A stretch of 64,000 nucleotides of DNA from Mesostigma viride (GCA_009746045.1 RPFO01000294.1:172001-236000), one strand, 5' to 3'. Positions 37,357 to 48,815 are shown, counted from the stretch's first letter. The notes: generated from the sequence alone by a model not told the origin. A program made the numbers and translations.

Positions 37357-37479
37357 GCCAGAAGGGAAAAATATGTCTGGTTGGAATATCGTTAAGGCGA
37401 GATTCGGTACTGCAGTAGGCCCCAGCGGTAAGATAGATATCAACCCCCACACTACGACGGTTTAGTTATTATAAATCGT

Positions 37480-37658
37480 GGAACCTTTTGCCACTTGTGC
37501 ATTAGGTCCCTCACTATTTACCCGGCGAGAACCACTCGCCGGTATCTATTCCGCATGAAGTTCACATGAACTACACGTGGAATAGATAGATACCGGCGAG
37601 TGGTTCTCGCCGGGTAAAATAGTGACAGACCTAATTGCTCAAGTGGCAAAAAGGTTCC
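37480..37658. repeat. SINE-head foldback, copy 2
   Basis: Copy of 26,173-26,351 in block Y2; both arms are identical to those in Y1. Confidence 0.85.
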
Positions 37659-38347
37659 GTCACTATATATAACAACTCCAGTTATTTTTTTGGCGGCCTG
37701 GTGTTGCCTGCCTTCCCCAGTTCTAATAAGTAAAACTACAACCTCCGGTTGCTAAAAAGCTTGTGAAAATGCTTGCAGAAGCATGCACGTCCCGATGTTT
37801 ATTATCCGTTCTTAGCGCAATATTACTGTAGCCCAATACATCACCGTAATTAAACTTGGTGTAGCTGCATTGCTGCCAATTTCACTGCCTCTTTTTTTCG
37901 TGAAGGGGCAGAGCCGGCATGACATTCTTAATGCTGTCTAGTGCCTCCTGACAACCATTACACTGTGTGCCTACGCACTTGTACCCCAGAAAAGGAATGC
38001 ACAAAGTATCCACCCATTCGTTACGGGACAAACATAGGTATCCAGCCGCACAATATGGAATCTTGCTTAGAATCCGGTACGTAGGCCCGGCACCACGCTG
38101 TGCGGCGGGAGCAAGTGGCCCAGCTTGCTCCCTGCCACCTGAAAAGCTCGGCCTAGCCGGTGGCGGCACCAGTCAGCAGTTTGGGAAGCCAATATGCTAA
38201 ACGGGATGCAGCTTTGGGAGACCTTTCCAACGCGCTGCTGACCGCCTGAAACAGACAATGGACGTCCTGACCGTCCGGCGGCCGGTGGGGGTGCAGACCT
38301 TTGGATATAGCGGAAAGGACACAGAAAGGCCGAGCGGATGGAACCTT

Positions 38348-39034
38348 TCAGACATCATCTTCTACCACCACCGACTGAGTCTTGCCCTTAGAGGTCTTGG
38401 TAGACCTCAACAGCAGGGCGCCCCGCTGAGCCGGCCCAAGCCGAACGTCAGGTGGGAGGCGCACATGGCCAACACGGAGGTTCAGCGCCTCTGAGATTCG
38501 CAGGTAATGGCGGAACACGATGACCACCAGCAGGGCCGCAAAGCGCTGACCTTGCATGACCATCGTGCAAGCAAGTGCAAACGCCGCCTCCCATGGAATG
38601 GGAGGAGGGGCCCGGGGGGGCACAAGTGTTTTCCACCCAGCGAGGACGCCACGGGCCAAGTCCCACCACTTCACCATACCGGGATAATAAAGTTGCAATC
38701 CCATCAAGGCATTGACACACGTCTGGCGGCTGTATCCCCGGAAGTGAGCCCAGGCGACATACGCACAAAATGTCTCCTCAAGGGAGTCAGCTCGTGACGA
38801 TGACCTGTCCGCCCGCCCGCCAGCCTCCCACCAAGTCAATAGGGAATCAAGACCACGACGGTAGGCCAGCAAGGTAGCCGGCTTTACTTTCCCCTCTAGC
38901 AATGGAAGGTAGCTAACAGGTGCAGCGGGCCCTGGGTTAGGATGGATGCCTTCCGCGGTCAGGTCGGTCACCCAGCCTGCCAAGAAAGTCGCCATGGATT
39001 GGCCGAGAAACGCCATCGGCGGGCTGAAGTGCAC
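38348..39034 (-). pseudogene. Tyrosine recombinase, truncated
   Basis: Starts with a HPNPGP linker like the HPSPGP of the other element. The N-terminal helical domain follows (LLEGKVKPATLLAYRRGL, LQLYYPGMVKWWDLA), then box I YLRISEALNLR with its catalytic Arg intact and a conserved RSTKTSKGK. The H-x-x-R box and nucleophilic Tyr should follow but homology ends at 38,336. About 100-130 C-terminal residues are lost, so it should be inactive. Confidence 0.8.
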
Positions 39035-40843
39035 TCGGCGTCCACACCCACTGGGAACGACTCCCAGTGGCGAGGGTCAGCGCGCACAAGCGGCGGCACT
39101 GCTTGTTGAGCTTGTGGGATGAAGACCGCCCCTAAGCCAAGCAGCCCAACGCCGCGGTAGAGTCCACCAACCTCACCACCCGCTTGCCTCGGTTTGCCAG
39201 GCTGCGCGCACTCCTCTCCACGCCCTTCACTGCAGCCCGCACCTCCTCGTTGATGACAGTGCATTCCCGGATCCCGCCAACGACTCCTGACCCCAACCCG
39301 CCATTGCTGGCTAGTGATTGCTTGTTGCGCCCGCCTGCTCAGTGGCCTAGGGCCAGCGTAGGCCACCTCGCTTGGTATGAGCAAAGTCGGGTACCCCCGC
39401 ACCTCACGTGCGCGCGCCAGCTCCGTCACGTCGCCCGGCTCCATGGTAGCGTACACGACACCTTGCCCGTAGGTGGACGCGTCAGATGCGACCACCTCAC
39501 GTGCCAAAGGTGCGCTTCGGTCAACCCTTAGCATAGGAGCCAATGCCAGGGCACACTCTAACTCCTCCCGCACCCCGGCCCACAGCATTCAGGGTCGCTG
39601 CCCCCACCCTTGCAGGCTGATGAATTTGAAACATTGCTGCCAGATGGACAAGCAGCTGCGGCTTAACATCTGCAGCCACAACCACCACCCCAAGATGGCA
39701 GCCAGCCCCTCGGCCGTAGCTCGGCCACGAGTGAGTATAGCCTGCGTGTTGGCGATCACAAGGTTGAGCTGCTTGACCGTTGGTTCCAGCACGCCGTTCC
39801 GTCGGTGCACCACCCCCAGGGCTTCTAGCTCGTCCCCTTCCAGGCTGGCCATCTTAGTCTTCTCCTTAGACGGCACAAGGTTGCTAGGAAGGTAGCCTTC
39901 CTCAATAGCGCGCGTGATGAGCTCACCGCCTCGCAGGTCCGCCCGTTGCTGGCCACCAAGTCATCGATGGTGATGGACAGCATGGGGGCAGGAGGGGTTT
40001 CCAGGTCAATCTGAAGCTCCCCGCTGCGCTCAGGACTCCTTGTACTCGGTGGCCAAGCGCAGCGGCTGGCCATGTACTCGTCGCGCACCAAGGTGAGCTC
40101 ACCTGCGCTTGAGAGGTCGTTGACCTGCCGCCTCGGATCCAGGGCACCGCTCATGTAGAGCACCATCTCATGGATGGCCTCCCCCAGCGCCACCGCATGG
40201 GAATGTCCCATGGCCAGCACCTTGAGCACGGGCCACACCCTCCGCCTCGGCCCTGCCAGAACTACGCTAGTTGACCACACACTAGGAAGCCCTTGGTAGT
40301 CCCACCACCACTCGGGCACCTCGATGGAGTAGTAGTAAGAACGAGGTCGCTCTTGGCACAGTAGCACAGGCCCTTGATGTAGACCTCCATGAGGATGCCC
40401 ACCTGGGGTAGCAGGAACTTGGGGGGGTCCACCCAGAGCAGGTTGCCCACACTCCTGTTGACGATGAACCGAAGCTCACCCACCCCCTTGGCCACCCCAA
40501 AGCAGCCATCCACCCACTTGGGCCGCCTCTCCCGGAGCGCCACCATGCCCACGCCCGCTGCCCGGCTCATGAGCTTGCCCCATTCAGCCAGGGAGCAGCC
40601 CCGGCTGGGCTTGGGCACATTCCAATACCTTGCGCTCGCCGCGACCGCTGGCTTGATGCAGTTCTCTTCGCTGGCATAAATCTCCCGCCAGCTCGGCCGC
40701 ATAGCCAACAGGTCGAGCAGCCGTGCCTTCCCCGCCACCTCCGCCTTTGGCAAACTCACCGCGTCCGCGCGCAGTTGTTCATACTTATTCTGATTCCCAT
40801 ATATTGCATTGATCAGCACCTTCTTGCTCCTGGCCTGTCGCAA
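38968..40843 (-). pseudogene. Reverse transcriptase-RNase H of second element
   Basis: RT: PKPSRGCSLAEWGKLMSRA, then LRFIVNRSVGN, then after a frameshift near 40,300 VPEWWWDYQGLPSVW and MLSITIDDL (catalytic IDD). A thumb-like segment (ANTQAILTRGRATAEGLAAI) follows at 39,876-39,589, then RNase H with VASDASTYGQGVVY. Later RNase H sequence is broken by frameshifts around 39,300 and 39,120. The ORFs 40,843-40,262, 40,367-39,825, 39,876-39,589 and 39,588-38,968 are pieces of one former frame. Confidence 0.75.
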
Positions 40844-42167
40844 CGCCCCCTAAGCGGCGACTGTGCCAGGTGCAGTGCTTCTTGACCCTCGCAAGGGCCT
40901 CCTCCCTCCCCTTACAGCACGCCCCTCTAGGGTTAGGAGGAGGGTCTGCCCCCCCCCCCAGCCAATTAAGCCAACGCACTACCTTGCATTGCAGTGCGTA
41001 CTCGCGGTGGCGGCGCGTGGCACGCTGTCGCCGGCCAGCCCATCTCACCCTGCCCCACGCGGTGTACGCTGGCCTAAGTGGGTATGGCAGCGGGAAAAGG
41101 GAGCGGTCCCTCTGGGATTCTATTTCCCTACTTGTTGGGCCTTGCTGGGTTGTCCAAGAGGATTGCAGTTTGGAGGGCTGCCTTGACAGCCGGGGTGGCT
41201 GACAGTGCAGCCTCCTCCCCCAATGGCAGGAGGTGGCTTGCCACCTTCCACCCCCCCCTCCTTGCCCCTCCACCTGCAGCAAGACCGCCACCACCCTCAT
41301 TAGGTACTCCATGCCCACAAGCTCCCCGGCTGCTGAGCCCAGCTCCTTGAGAAGGGTGTCCATGGCCAATGCAATGTTCATGACGATTTTCCTGTTCTCA
41401 ATGTTCCGCCAATTTCCAGGCTTGACCGTCATGACCCACGACCGGATTCCCATCCCATTGTCGCTGGCGTCCTCCAACACCCCCGGCAGTACCCGCTCCG
41501 AAATCCGATATTTCACGCTCTTGGCTCGGCTCGGCAGCGCCACCCCTTTCGAGACCTTGAAGTGGCTTCCCGCCCCCTCCATTCCTCCCAGCGCTGCCTT
41601 CAAACCTTGCATGAATTTCTCGGCTGCGACCTCCCCCTCCTCATCCTCCTCGTCGTCCTGATTTTCGGCTTCCGGAGGTGCCCCGACGAATGTCGCCAAC
41701 CTCGCCCTCCTTTCCTTTCCGACAGCCCCCCCACCTGCCGAAACCTTGGCCGCGCCTTTCGGCTTGGCCATTGTTCGTTGCGTAGGTGTCGTTGGTGGCA
41801 GCGCCTCCTCCTCGTCCACCGCGAGACCTGCCACGGCCAGCAGTTTTGCCACCAACGCTCCGTTTGGGTCACTTGCGTCCAACACGTCGGCAACGTCAAC
41901 ATGATCGGCCAGCAACTGCACGACAGACTTCAGCTGGCTCGATCTCCACAACCTGGCGTCCGTCACCCAGTCCTCGGCACCGAAGACCTGCTCGACTGCC
42001 CCCACCGCCTCTGCGGGGCTGATGCACTTGGCGAGTAGAGTGGCGAGCTGCTTCTTTTTGGCGCTGAAGGCGACTGGCGCGTGACTGGCGGCAGCAGCCC
42101 GCGGTGTGGGCGTCCCGTCCTCCCCGCGCGCTGCCTGCCTTGCTGTAGCCTTGCGCCCCTTCGGCAT
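40785..42167 (-). CDS. Gag-like ORF of second element
   Basis: An open frame of 460 codons starting MPKGRKATARQAARG. A basic N-terminus is followed by a helical region (KKKQLATLLAKCISPAEAV), a mid segment (GVALPSRAKSVKYRISERVL) and an acidic DDEEDEEGE stretch. After a poly-G run near 41,253 the composition changes to Arg/Gly/Pro-rich, which suggests a frameshift, and the native C-terminus is uncertain. It overlaps the RT frame by ~60 nt. No zinc knuckle seen. Gag role inferred from position. Confidence 0.55.
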   Translation of the reverse strand: MPKGRKATARQAARGEDGTPTPRAAAASHAPVAFSAKKKQLATLLAKCISPAEAVGAVEQVFGAEDWVTDARLWRSSQLKSVVQLLADHVDVADVLDASDPNGALVAKLLAVAGLAVDEEEALPPTTPTQRTMAKPKGAAKVSAGGGAVGKERRARLATFVGAPPEAENQDDEEDEEGEVAAEKFMQGLKAALGGMEGAGSHFKVSKGVALPSRAKSVKYRISERVLPGVLEDASDNGMGIRSWVMTVKPGNWRNIENRKIVMNIALAMDTLLKELGSAAGELVGMEYLMRVVAVLLQVEGQGGGGGRWQATSCHWGRRLHCQPPRLSRQPSKLQSSWTTQQGPTSREIESQRDRSLFPLPYPLRPAYTAWGRVRWAGRRQRATRRHREYALQCKVVRWLNWLGGGADPPPNPRGACCKGREEALARVKKHCTWHSRRLGGVATGQEQEGADQCNIWESE

Positions 42168-42249
42168 TGCTGCTCAGGGCCAAAAATGGCTCCGACAGTA
42201 CAGGTTCCTCAAACCAGAGGTTCGTTTCCCCTGGCTTGCTGTCGCCGCC

Positions 42250-42690
42250 CTTGTGAAAAGAAAAGAGGCCGACCTTGGCTAGGTGGGTTTGGTTTTGTCT
42301 TTTTTTGCGTGTCATGCGGCCTTGGCCCGGACGGCATTTTTTCGCCACGCAAATGTTGCGTCTGAACAAATGACGCAATGTGGCGTCCTAATTGCCGGCA
42401 GCTTACGTAAGGCTGCCAGGGCTATTAGGTCACATATTGCGTGAGAGAAAGAATCTAGATCTAGTTAATCACTACGCCATTAACAAAGAAACCTAGACAG
42501 TGGCAGGTTTATATCTCAACGTAGCTCCTGCCACCTGGCCAAGAAAAACTGGCCAAAGCTTTGACCACCAATGATCCGGATCAGGCCGCACCGGCCTCAA
42601 AAGGTATGTCACGTGAACCCTATAACCTAGCTATAGCGGCTACCCTTCCATCTCACTATAATGAAACTATGTTCAGAGAACCACGAATTT
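42250..42690. repeat. Dispersed repeat family C, copy 2
   Basis: Close match to 4930-5403, ending in the same gttcagagaaccacgaat. It lies 80-90 bp upstream of the gag ATG of the second DIRS-like element, as a terminal or leader region would. Confidence 0.75.
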
Positions 42691-42859
42691 GATATTACAC
42701 TAATCCTGGGCGGGTTCGATATCTACCTCGTGCGCCGATTAAATATGTAGGCCCGGCCGGCGGTGCTCTGCTATTCAGGCCGGTTTCTCCCAAATAATCC
42801 CGCTCGACACTGTCCGCACGAGGTTTCGAACCCGGGGCCTCACTTGCGCTAGGTTCTAG

Positions 42860-42988
42860 GTTGAAGAGCTTTTAGCTAGTACACACTGTACGTTTTGTGC
42901 GTCGACACTAAGTTGACGCACATCCTGCGCAGAATGTGCGTCAATTTAGTGTCGACGCACAAAAAGTAGTGGCTAAAAGCTATTCAAC
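42860..42988. repeat. Foldback (hairpin MITE-like), 129 bp
   Basis: Arms 42,860-42,922 and about 42,936-42,988 pair almost throughout (gtgcgtcgacacta with tagtgtcgacgcac; gcttttagc with gctaaaagc) around a tgcgca centre. It abuts the recombinase fragment that follows. Confidence 0.85.
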
Positions 42989-42994
42989 TTCACT

Positions 42995-43620
42995 TGCCGG
43001 CACCAGCCAGGGTTGGCCCAGGAGAGGCACGCCCCGCACCATCAGCCTCAAAGCCTCATTGATGCACAGGAACAGTGCTGTAACTGCTGTTGGAACGCCA
43101 CCAACACCAGCGCCGCCCGGTATAAGGCAAGGGAACCGGTTCTTTCGGCACGGGACTACATAACCAGCCCCATCAACACAGCATCTGGTCGGCCTTCACT
43201 GGCACATGCGGACCGTGAAAGATTGGTGAAGTCTACTAAGACCCTGCTTTCTCTGCTGAGGAAGCTCCGCCCCCTCCCGCTCTCGTCCACGGCCGAGACC
43301 CACTCGAAAGACAACGGTTCTGCCACTGCCGCCGGGCCGTGAGGCCCTGGAGGGGCCCAGTCCAAGAACACCACCCCCGCGCAACACCGCGGGGCGTGGA
43401 GCGCGGAATAACGGTCCCCTCCAACAACTGGCAACGCCTCACGTTGGCCTCCACTTCCCTGCCGGCGTTAGACTCCTCATCTAGCCAGCACTTGCAACCT
43501 GAACAGGGCGCCAGCTGGCCCAATCCACGGGGTTGTGCGGTACAGTAGTCTTGCACAGCCACACCAAAGCAAGTGGCCCCGCCACGCGCCGGGCCGCTTG
43601 GGCGGGGTTCCACACCCTAA
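42995..43620 (-). pseudogene. Third tyrosine-recombinase fragment
   Basis: Frameshifted minus-strand pieces match the recombinase of the element in Y: LLEGTV, then FLDWAPPGPHGPA...FEWVSAV against VAWAPPGPVDPA...CEWISSV, then LFLCINEALRLMVRGV against YLWISEALGLRVRDV. The box I Arg is Cys here (CGC to TGC). The fragment ends next to the foldback at 42,988. Confidence 0.65.
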
Positions 43621-43935
43621 ACCCACGGGGGTTACTAGCGCGAAGCATAGCTTTCGCAAATACTGAAGTTCTAAAACCGAGGTGCATGTACCATAGAGGT
43701 CAACATCACTTTGCAACAAATACATACTTCGCGCATCGACATCACAAATTTGCTTTCTTTTGGCTCGCAAAGTCTTCTTTAAACGCTACTGTACTTTTGT
43801 ACTAGATTCTATACTAATTTCATTCGATTCTAATTAAAAAGAAAACCCCGCATCGCAACTACCATGTAGAAATAATGTTGCAACGCAAATAGAAACTTTC
43901 ACATTGCTTTGGGGTCGCAAAAAAAAATTCGCAAA
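43621..43935. other. Unassigned stretch
   Basis: AT-rich flank with no recognisable gene. It contains a cattcgattctaatt stretch resembling the interior of the small insertion at 22,072. Confidence 0.3.
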
Positions 43936-44300
43936 GTGACCACTACGGTGCATACATGTCCTGACCCCAATGTTACATACGCCATTCCGCAAGATATTAC
44001 AAGCACTAGCTCACGAAATGGTGTCATCTTGACGTGTTGCCATACCGTGTTAGCAACAAAACTTTTTTGCTGCGGATAACCATACATAGGCTATGAGGGT
44101 ACTACCCATTGCACAAACGTCACTGTGCACATACATATCCTAACCCCATTACGCCATTCCGCAAGATATTACAGGCTGCTCTAGCTCATAATAGTCATCT
44201 TGACGTGTTGTCATACCGTGCTGGCAACAAAGATGTTTTGCGACGAATAATTGTACTGATAGGATATAAGGGTACTACCTTGCACAAATGTCAATGCGCA
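43936..44300. repeat. Two tandem ~183 bp units
   Basis: Unit 1 (from 43,936) and unit 2 (from 44,119) share ccattccgcaagatattaca, gtcatcttgacgtgttg and gagggtactacc/aagggtactacc, with about 80% similarity by eye. No coding content. Confidence 0.7.
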
Positions 44301-44865
44301 CAGATGACCATTCATTTAGCATATGATGATGAAGCCTGCTGATCTAATTCTGGACAGCACATACATACATAAATATGCCGACATGTGAGGGCACAAAACT
44401 GTGTAGCGGTCTGTTATTAGATGCGGGTGCAAAGTGAAAGTTTGTATGCCTTTGACAATAAAAACACCGCTAGTGTTGGTGTTGGATGTCCGGTACAAAG
44501 AAACCAAAGAAACAATTTATCGAGGGAGATTGGATAACTTTCTCAGCAGTCAGCAGGAGACACTTACAATGTTGTCAGGGCTGTCAAGTCACCCAGCTGA
44601 GGTGGGAGAGTCCCGGAAAAAAACTTGCTGTGCACAGGCACAAGGAACCAGCAACAGAACAACAAGGACGAACAAGTTTGAATTGGCTAGTAAACAAAGG
44701 AGCATCGCCCATCTCCGGATAATGCCTTTACAAAGAGCAGAAATGCAGGGTCTATACTATACTTAAGCTTAAATGCCTAAGTGGAACCTTGAGAGAACCT
44801 TGAGAGGGCATATAGAGAGGCCCGAGTTCGGTGAGTAAACCAAACATTGACAGTGGCACAAATTA
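44301..44865. other. Unassigned stretch
   Basis: No gene recognised; the 110-codon plus frame at 44,434-44,766 has no familiar motif. Confidence 0.3.
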
Positions 44866-45075
44866 GCAAAAGGAGGTCACACCCTATCCGTTGGCGCCTA
44901 TGGGAATACTTAATGCTTGTCAAAAGACTAGACTTACCCCCTGACAAAGAGGATGAGCAGGAAAAGGAAAAAGGCCGACCTTAGCTGGATGGGTTTGCTT
45001 TGGTTTTCCTTTCGTGGGACGTGGCCTTGTCTTGAATGGCATTTTTCGCCAGGTTGCAAAATGGCGGGCTTAAAA
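44866..45075. repeat. Family C, partial copy 3
   Basis: Matches the left part of C (tgggaatactta, aggccgaccttagct, ggcatttttcgcca) and then diverges. Confidence 0.6.
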
Positions 45076-45472
45076 TACGCGACTGCAATTCTAGATAAGT
45101 GAAGGGGTTTAGGGCATGCATCAGCGTGCAAAACACGTGCATTGACAGTAATTAATAAGTACTTTCATGGCATACATAGCTTACATGCAGTCAACCATGT
45201 CAACCATGGTTGGCTGAGCACATTTTAGTCTTGTCACAACATCATAATTACAAGGGAATGCTCAAATAAACCAATGGTGGCAGCTCACTACCTAGATGCA
45301 GTCACATGAATGCAATATCTCCAATATGATCATTAGCAATACTCTCCATTCCCTGCACCATAAAAATGTAAAGAAACCATTGGCGGCCACTCAGCTTCTG
45401 AGCGCTGTGATGCCGCTGCGAAGAAAGGGTGTAGCACTCTCACACAACATTAAGAACGCCCAAAAGTAAGAA

Positions 45473-45985
45473 CGCCCAAAAGAACGCGAAAGACTTCGAA
45501 CGACAAGCTTGTAGAGGAAAGCGCTGAAAGCAGATCACGTTCGCCACAAATCAATACCTTGATATCGTAAATCCCTCGCCCAGGCGAGCAACAACGGCCG
45601 TTCTTCTATGATAAAAATGTCAGGCACGAACTGTGCAGGTCTCAATAATTACTTACAAAAAATGGCCGTAAATGTGGAACAAAGCACACGTTCTGTTTAG
45701 AATCGGAGGATGCTGTTAATGCATGTCTCCTTTGATCACGGTCAGAACCCCCACCCAAACCGCGCATTTACTGTCGCTATCATGAATTCTATTTCCTTCC
45801 ACGTGACCGAAAAATGCATGCTACCCCCCTTGCCGATGGAAAGCAGAGATATTGCTTGAACCAGCTTCCCTCCGCCACCAGCCACCGTCATTAACTCATC
45901 GTCTTCACCATTCAAGCATTTGGTTTGCATTTAGAAGAACTCTAGCCCTATGTTACTCAAGAATTTCGCCATGGCCACTTCCGCG
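45473..45985. repeat. Repeat family F, copy 1
   Basis: Pairs with 48,921-49,473 along its length (ctcgcccaggc, caacaacggccgttctt, gaattctatttc, cgccatggccacttccgc). A minus frame (45,742-45,930) ending EIEFMIATVNARFGWGF has a counterpart EIEFVIAAVNLQFWGDF in the other copy. This hints at a former coding segment. Confidence 0.65.
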
Positions 45986-46513
45986 AGTCCAGTATAGCCC
46001 GCGCACCTTGCACCCAATCAAGCCAACTAATAATTCCTATGCCTAAGGGAAACATTTTGCAAGCCTTGCGTTTGATGGAAGAAACTTATCTAACGAACTC
46101 AACATTCGCATCAAGTTCTGTACTAGTAAAAAAAGGTCGGGAAGTAAACCCTGCGCCAAAGCACCTAGACGGCGCGCGTCCCGCTACCTGCTAGCTTAAT
46201 ACCCCAAAAAAAATCTCTAGTCCAAGTCGCGCATTTTTTATAAAATACGCCTTTTTTATCGGCGGCGTAAAGTACGCGTACCTAACCCTTAAATGGTATC
46301 CAGCCCGCCATGGTATCGCCAACATGGTATCCACCTGAAAAAAGATAATTATGGCTTGTGGGGTCGGTACAGGTAGTCTTTGCCCTTACCAATGATGCCA
46401 TGATACATGCATGGAAAGGCCTTTCCATGCAAAGTGCCTCAAAGTTCTTTGAATTTATAGTCACTACCCAGACACGTATTTTTGCCCGACGTATTTTCCA
46501 GGCCTGACGTATA

Positions 46514-48306
46514 TTTTCTGAGCTATCTGCTCATTTTATAGTTATGTTGCGGCGGGCTCAAAGGGGGCCGATCTGCCGCCTGTAGCGTAGCTCTACCGTA
46601 CGTCACCTACACCATGTTAGGTGCTTGTTGTTACTTAGGACTAGAGAGAGAAAGGGACCGGCGGTGCGCCGGTACTAGTGCCTACTGGCAACCGTGCCCG
46701 CCCTTGATTGAGGGGGGCGCGGCGCCTTGAGACATGTGCTTGGTTTTCCATTTTCACACCGTACTTAGAGTGGTGTGGTGAACGTAGGGAGGCCTTTTTG
46801 CAGCTTTTGCTGGCAAGGTCGGCTGGCCGCTATGGCGGCTGCGCTGAATGTAAGACGATGCTATCGGCCTCTCCGGGCGTGGAGAGGCCTGGAATAAAAG
46901 TCTTTATGATCGCCACCTACCGTTACAGGCCACGGTAATGGTTGTTGGGTGGGGGGCTCTACGATTTGAGTAAAAGGGTGTGATTTCCGGCGCTGGGCCC
47001 ACTGACGATTCCCCTCTACCCCTGGGTGCGGCAAGCAGCTTCCTGACACTGGGGAAGCTGCGTTTTTAGTCGGACAACGTCAGGGAAGGAGCCATACAGG
47101 CCAGGGCCAGCGGCTACGGTGGAAAGAATCACAGGTGGAGGCGAATCTGCCTTAAACGTGGAGATGGCTAGCGTGGGGTGCCAGGGTAGCCCATAACTGC
47201 CAAGAGCCTGACAGTGGACCCGATCTTTCGGCCTGTGGCCAGACGGGAGTTTCGGGGAGGATGCGGGGCTGGAGCGAATCTTGGTGGGAGGAGCGCGCTC
47301 TTCATAATTGCCCAGTTTTTCAGCAAAGGCAGCGGCTGCCGTGGGTCGGGGGGGGGTCCTGTCGGCATGGGGAGGTCGGCAGGCACTCTGTACCCTCTCG
47401 GCGCTCCGGCGAGCAGGCCCCTTCTGCCCTTGGCGATAAGGGAGAGGTGGGAAGCTGCGGAAAACCGTGGGTATTCATGCGCACTTACAAAAAAATCTGG
47501 TTAAGAAATTCTACAGCGCCTGGCAAGCCTGGAAAAAAATTCCTCCGGAGGCGCGTGAAAACTCCTCCGCTACGCCCGCCCAAAGGCGGCGGGCTCCGCT
47601 TTGCCTTTGCCGTTTTCACGCGCCCCCCACGAGGGGGGGTGCGTGTGGAACCCGGCAGTGCGGTCCGGCTTTGTTTTAAGAAAATGTATTATATACCATA
47701 ATAAAGCTCCACTCGGCTGCGGCTGCGCCAAGGCTCGTGACACCATGGCGATGGTGAGCCTTGGCGCTAGGAGGTCCGCAGCCATCATTATCACCACGAT
47801 GGGGGTAATGGAGCCAGTGGCAGTGGCTCTACCCTCGGGAAATCCCAGCGGCTTTGCCGGTGGGCTGGTGATGGTGGTTGGGTGAGCTGGAGACGTTCCC
47901 AGGTGGCATAAGTCCTAAAGCGGCAGCACTGGGATGCGCCCCTCTAAGAAGGGGAACGCATGTGGCTCCGCCCTGCGTCCGCCGGGAGACCGTAGCGGCC
48001 ACACGGGGGCGGGAAGGGGGGCATCATCATGCCAACAAGAGCCCAGCATTCCAAGTGGTTGCGTTCCTACCACCAGGGCTGGAAACGGCCAGAGATGGTG
48101 GCCAGAGATGGTGATGTGGGACAAGATTGGACCAAGGGGGCATGTGCTGGGCCCCAGCATGGTGAACTGGCCTAACTTGACAATGACTTGTACAATGATT
48201 TTGAGGGTGTGGCTAGGCTCAACTGTTAAAGCCTGCACACACTTATTGTAATAAACTTGTTTCTCTGGTAGGAAGGCACTCCAATGGACCTTAGCTTCAG
48301 CACCTA
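46514..48306. repeat. Repeat family E, long copy
   Basis: Shares its first ~290 bp and last ~185 bp with the short copy that follows directly. About 1.3 kb (46,805-48,120) of extra GC-rich sequence lies between, including a stretch related to family A (gctatggcggctgcg). The right part has an AATAAA-type signal (48,249-48,256). No gene recognised in the insert. Confidence 0.75.
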
Positions 48307-48815
48307 TTTTCTGAGCTATCTGCTCATTTTATAGTTATGTTGCGGCGGGCTCAAAGGGGGCCGATCTGCCGCCTGTAGCGTAGCTCTACCGTACGTCACC
48401 TACACCATGTTAGGTGCTTGTTGTTACTTAGGACTAGAGAGAGAAAGGGACCGGCGGTGCGCCGGTACTAGTGCCTACTGGCAACCGTGCCCGCCCTTGA
48501 TTGAGGGGGGCGCGGCGCCTTGAAACATGTGCTTGGTTTTCCATTTTCACACCGTACTTAGAGTGGTGTGGTGAACGTAGGGAGGCCTTTTTGCAGCTCC
48601 CACCCACCCACCCTCACTGCTGTTGGGGACAAGATTGGACCAAGGGGGCATGTGCTGGGCCCCAGCATGGTGAACTGGCCTAACTTGACAATGACTTGTA
48701 CAATGATTTTGAGGGTGTGGCTAGGCTCAACTGTTAAAGCCTGCACACACTTATTGTAATAAACTTGTTTCTCTGGTAGGAAGGCACTCCAATGGACCTT
48801 AGCTTCAGCACCTAT
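48307..48815. repeat. Repeat family E, short copy with microsatellite seed
   Basis: Direct tandem neighbour of the long copy. At the site of the 1.3-kb insert it has only ctcccacccacccaccctca, three CCCA units, the same site that carries 33-50 units in families B and M. Confidence 0.75.

Larger units (their letters stand above)
31301..38335. repeat. Duplicated block Y, copy 2
   Basis: Copy of 19,991-27,023, fused to X2 with block M missing. Differences are clustered in the first ~80 bp; elsewhere there are only single changes, such as an A run of 8 instead of 9 at 32,987. It ends at gaaaggccgagc, after which a truncated recombinase gene begins. Confidence 0.9.
38336..42250 (-). mobile_element. 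Second DIRS-like element, truncated at its 3' end
   Basis: Minus strand order is gag-like (42,167-40,785), RT (40,843-39,589), RNase H (39,588-38,968), recombinase (39,034-38,336). It is distinct from the element in Y (different gag, about half of residues differing in the shared motifs). The recombinase stops at the Y2 boundary, so the last catalytic part is missing. Repeat C lies just upstream of gag. Confidence 0.8.
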
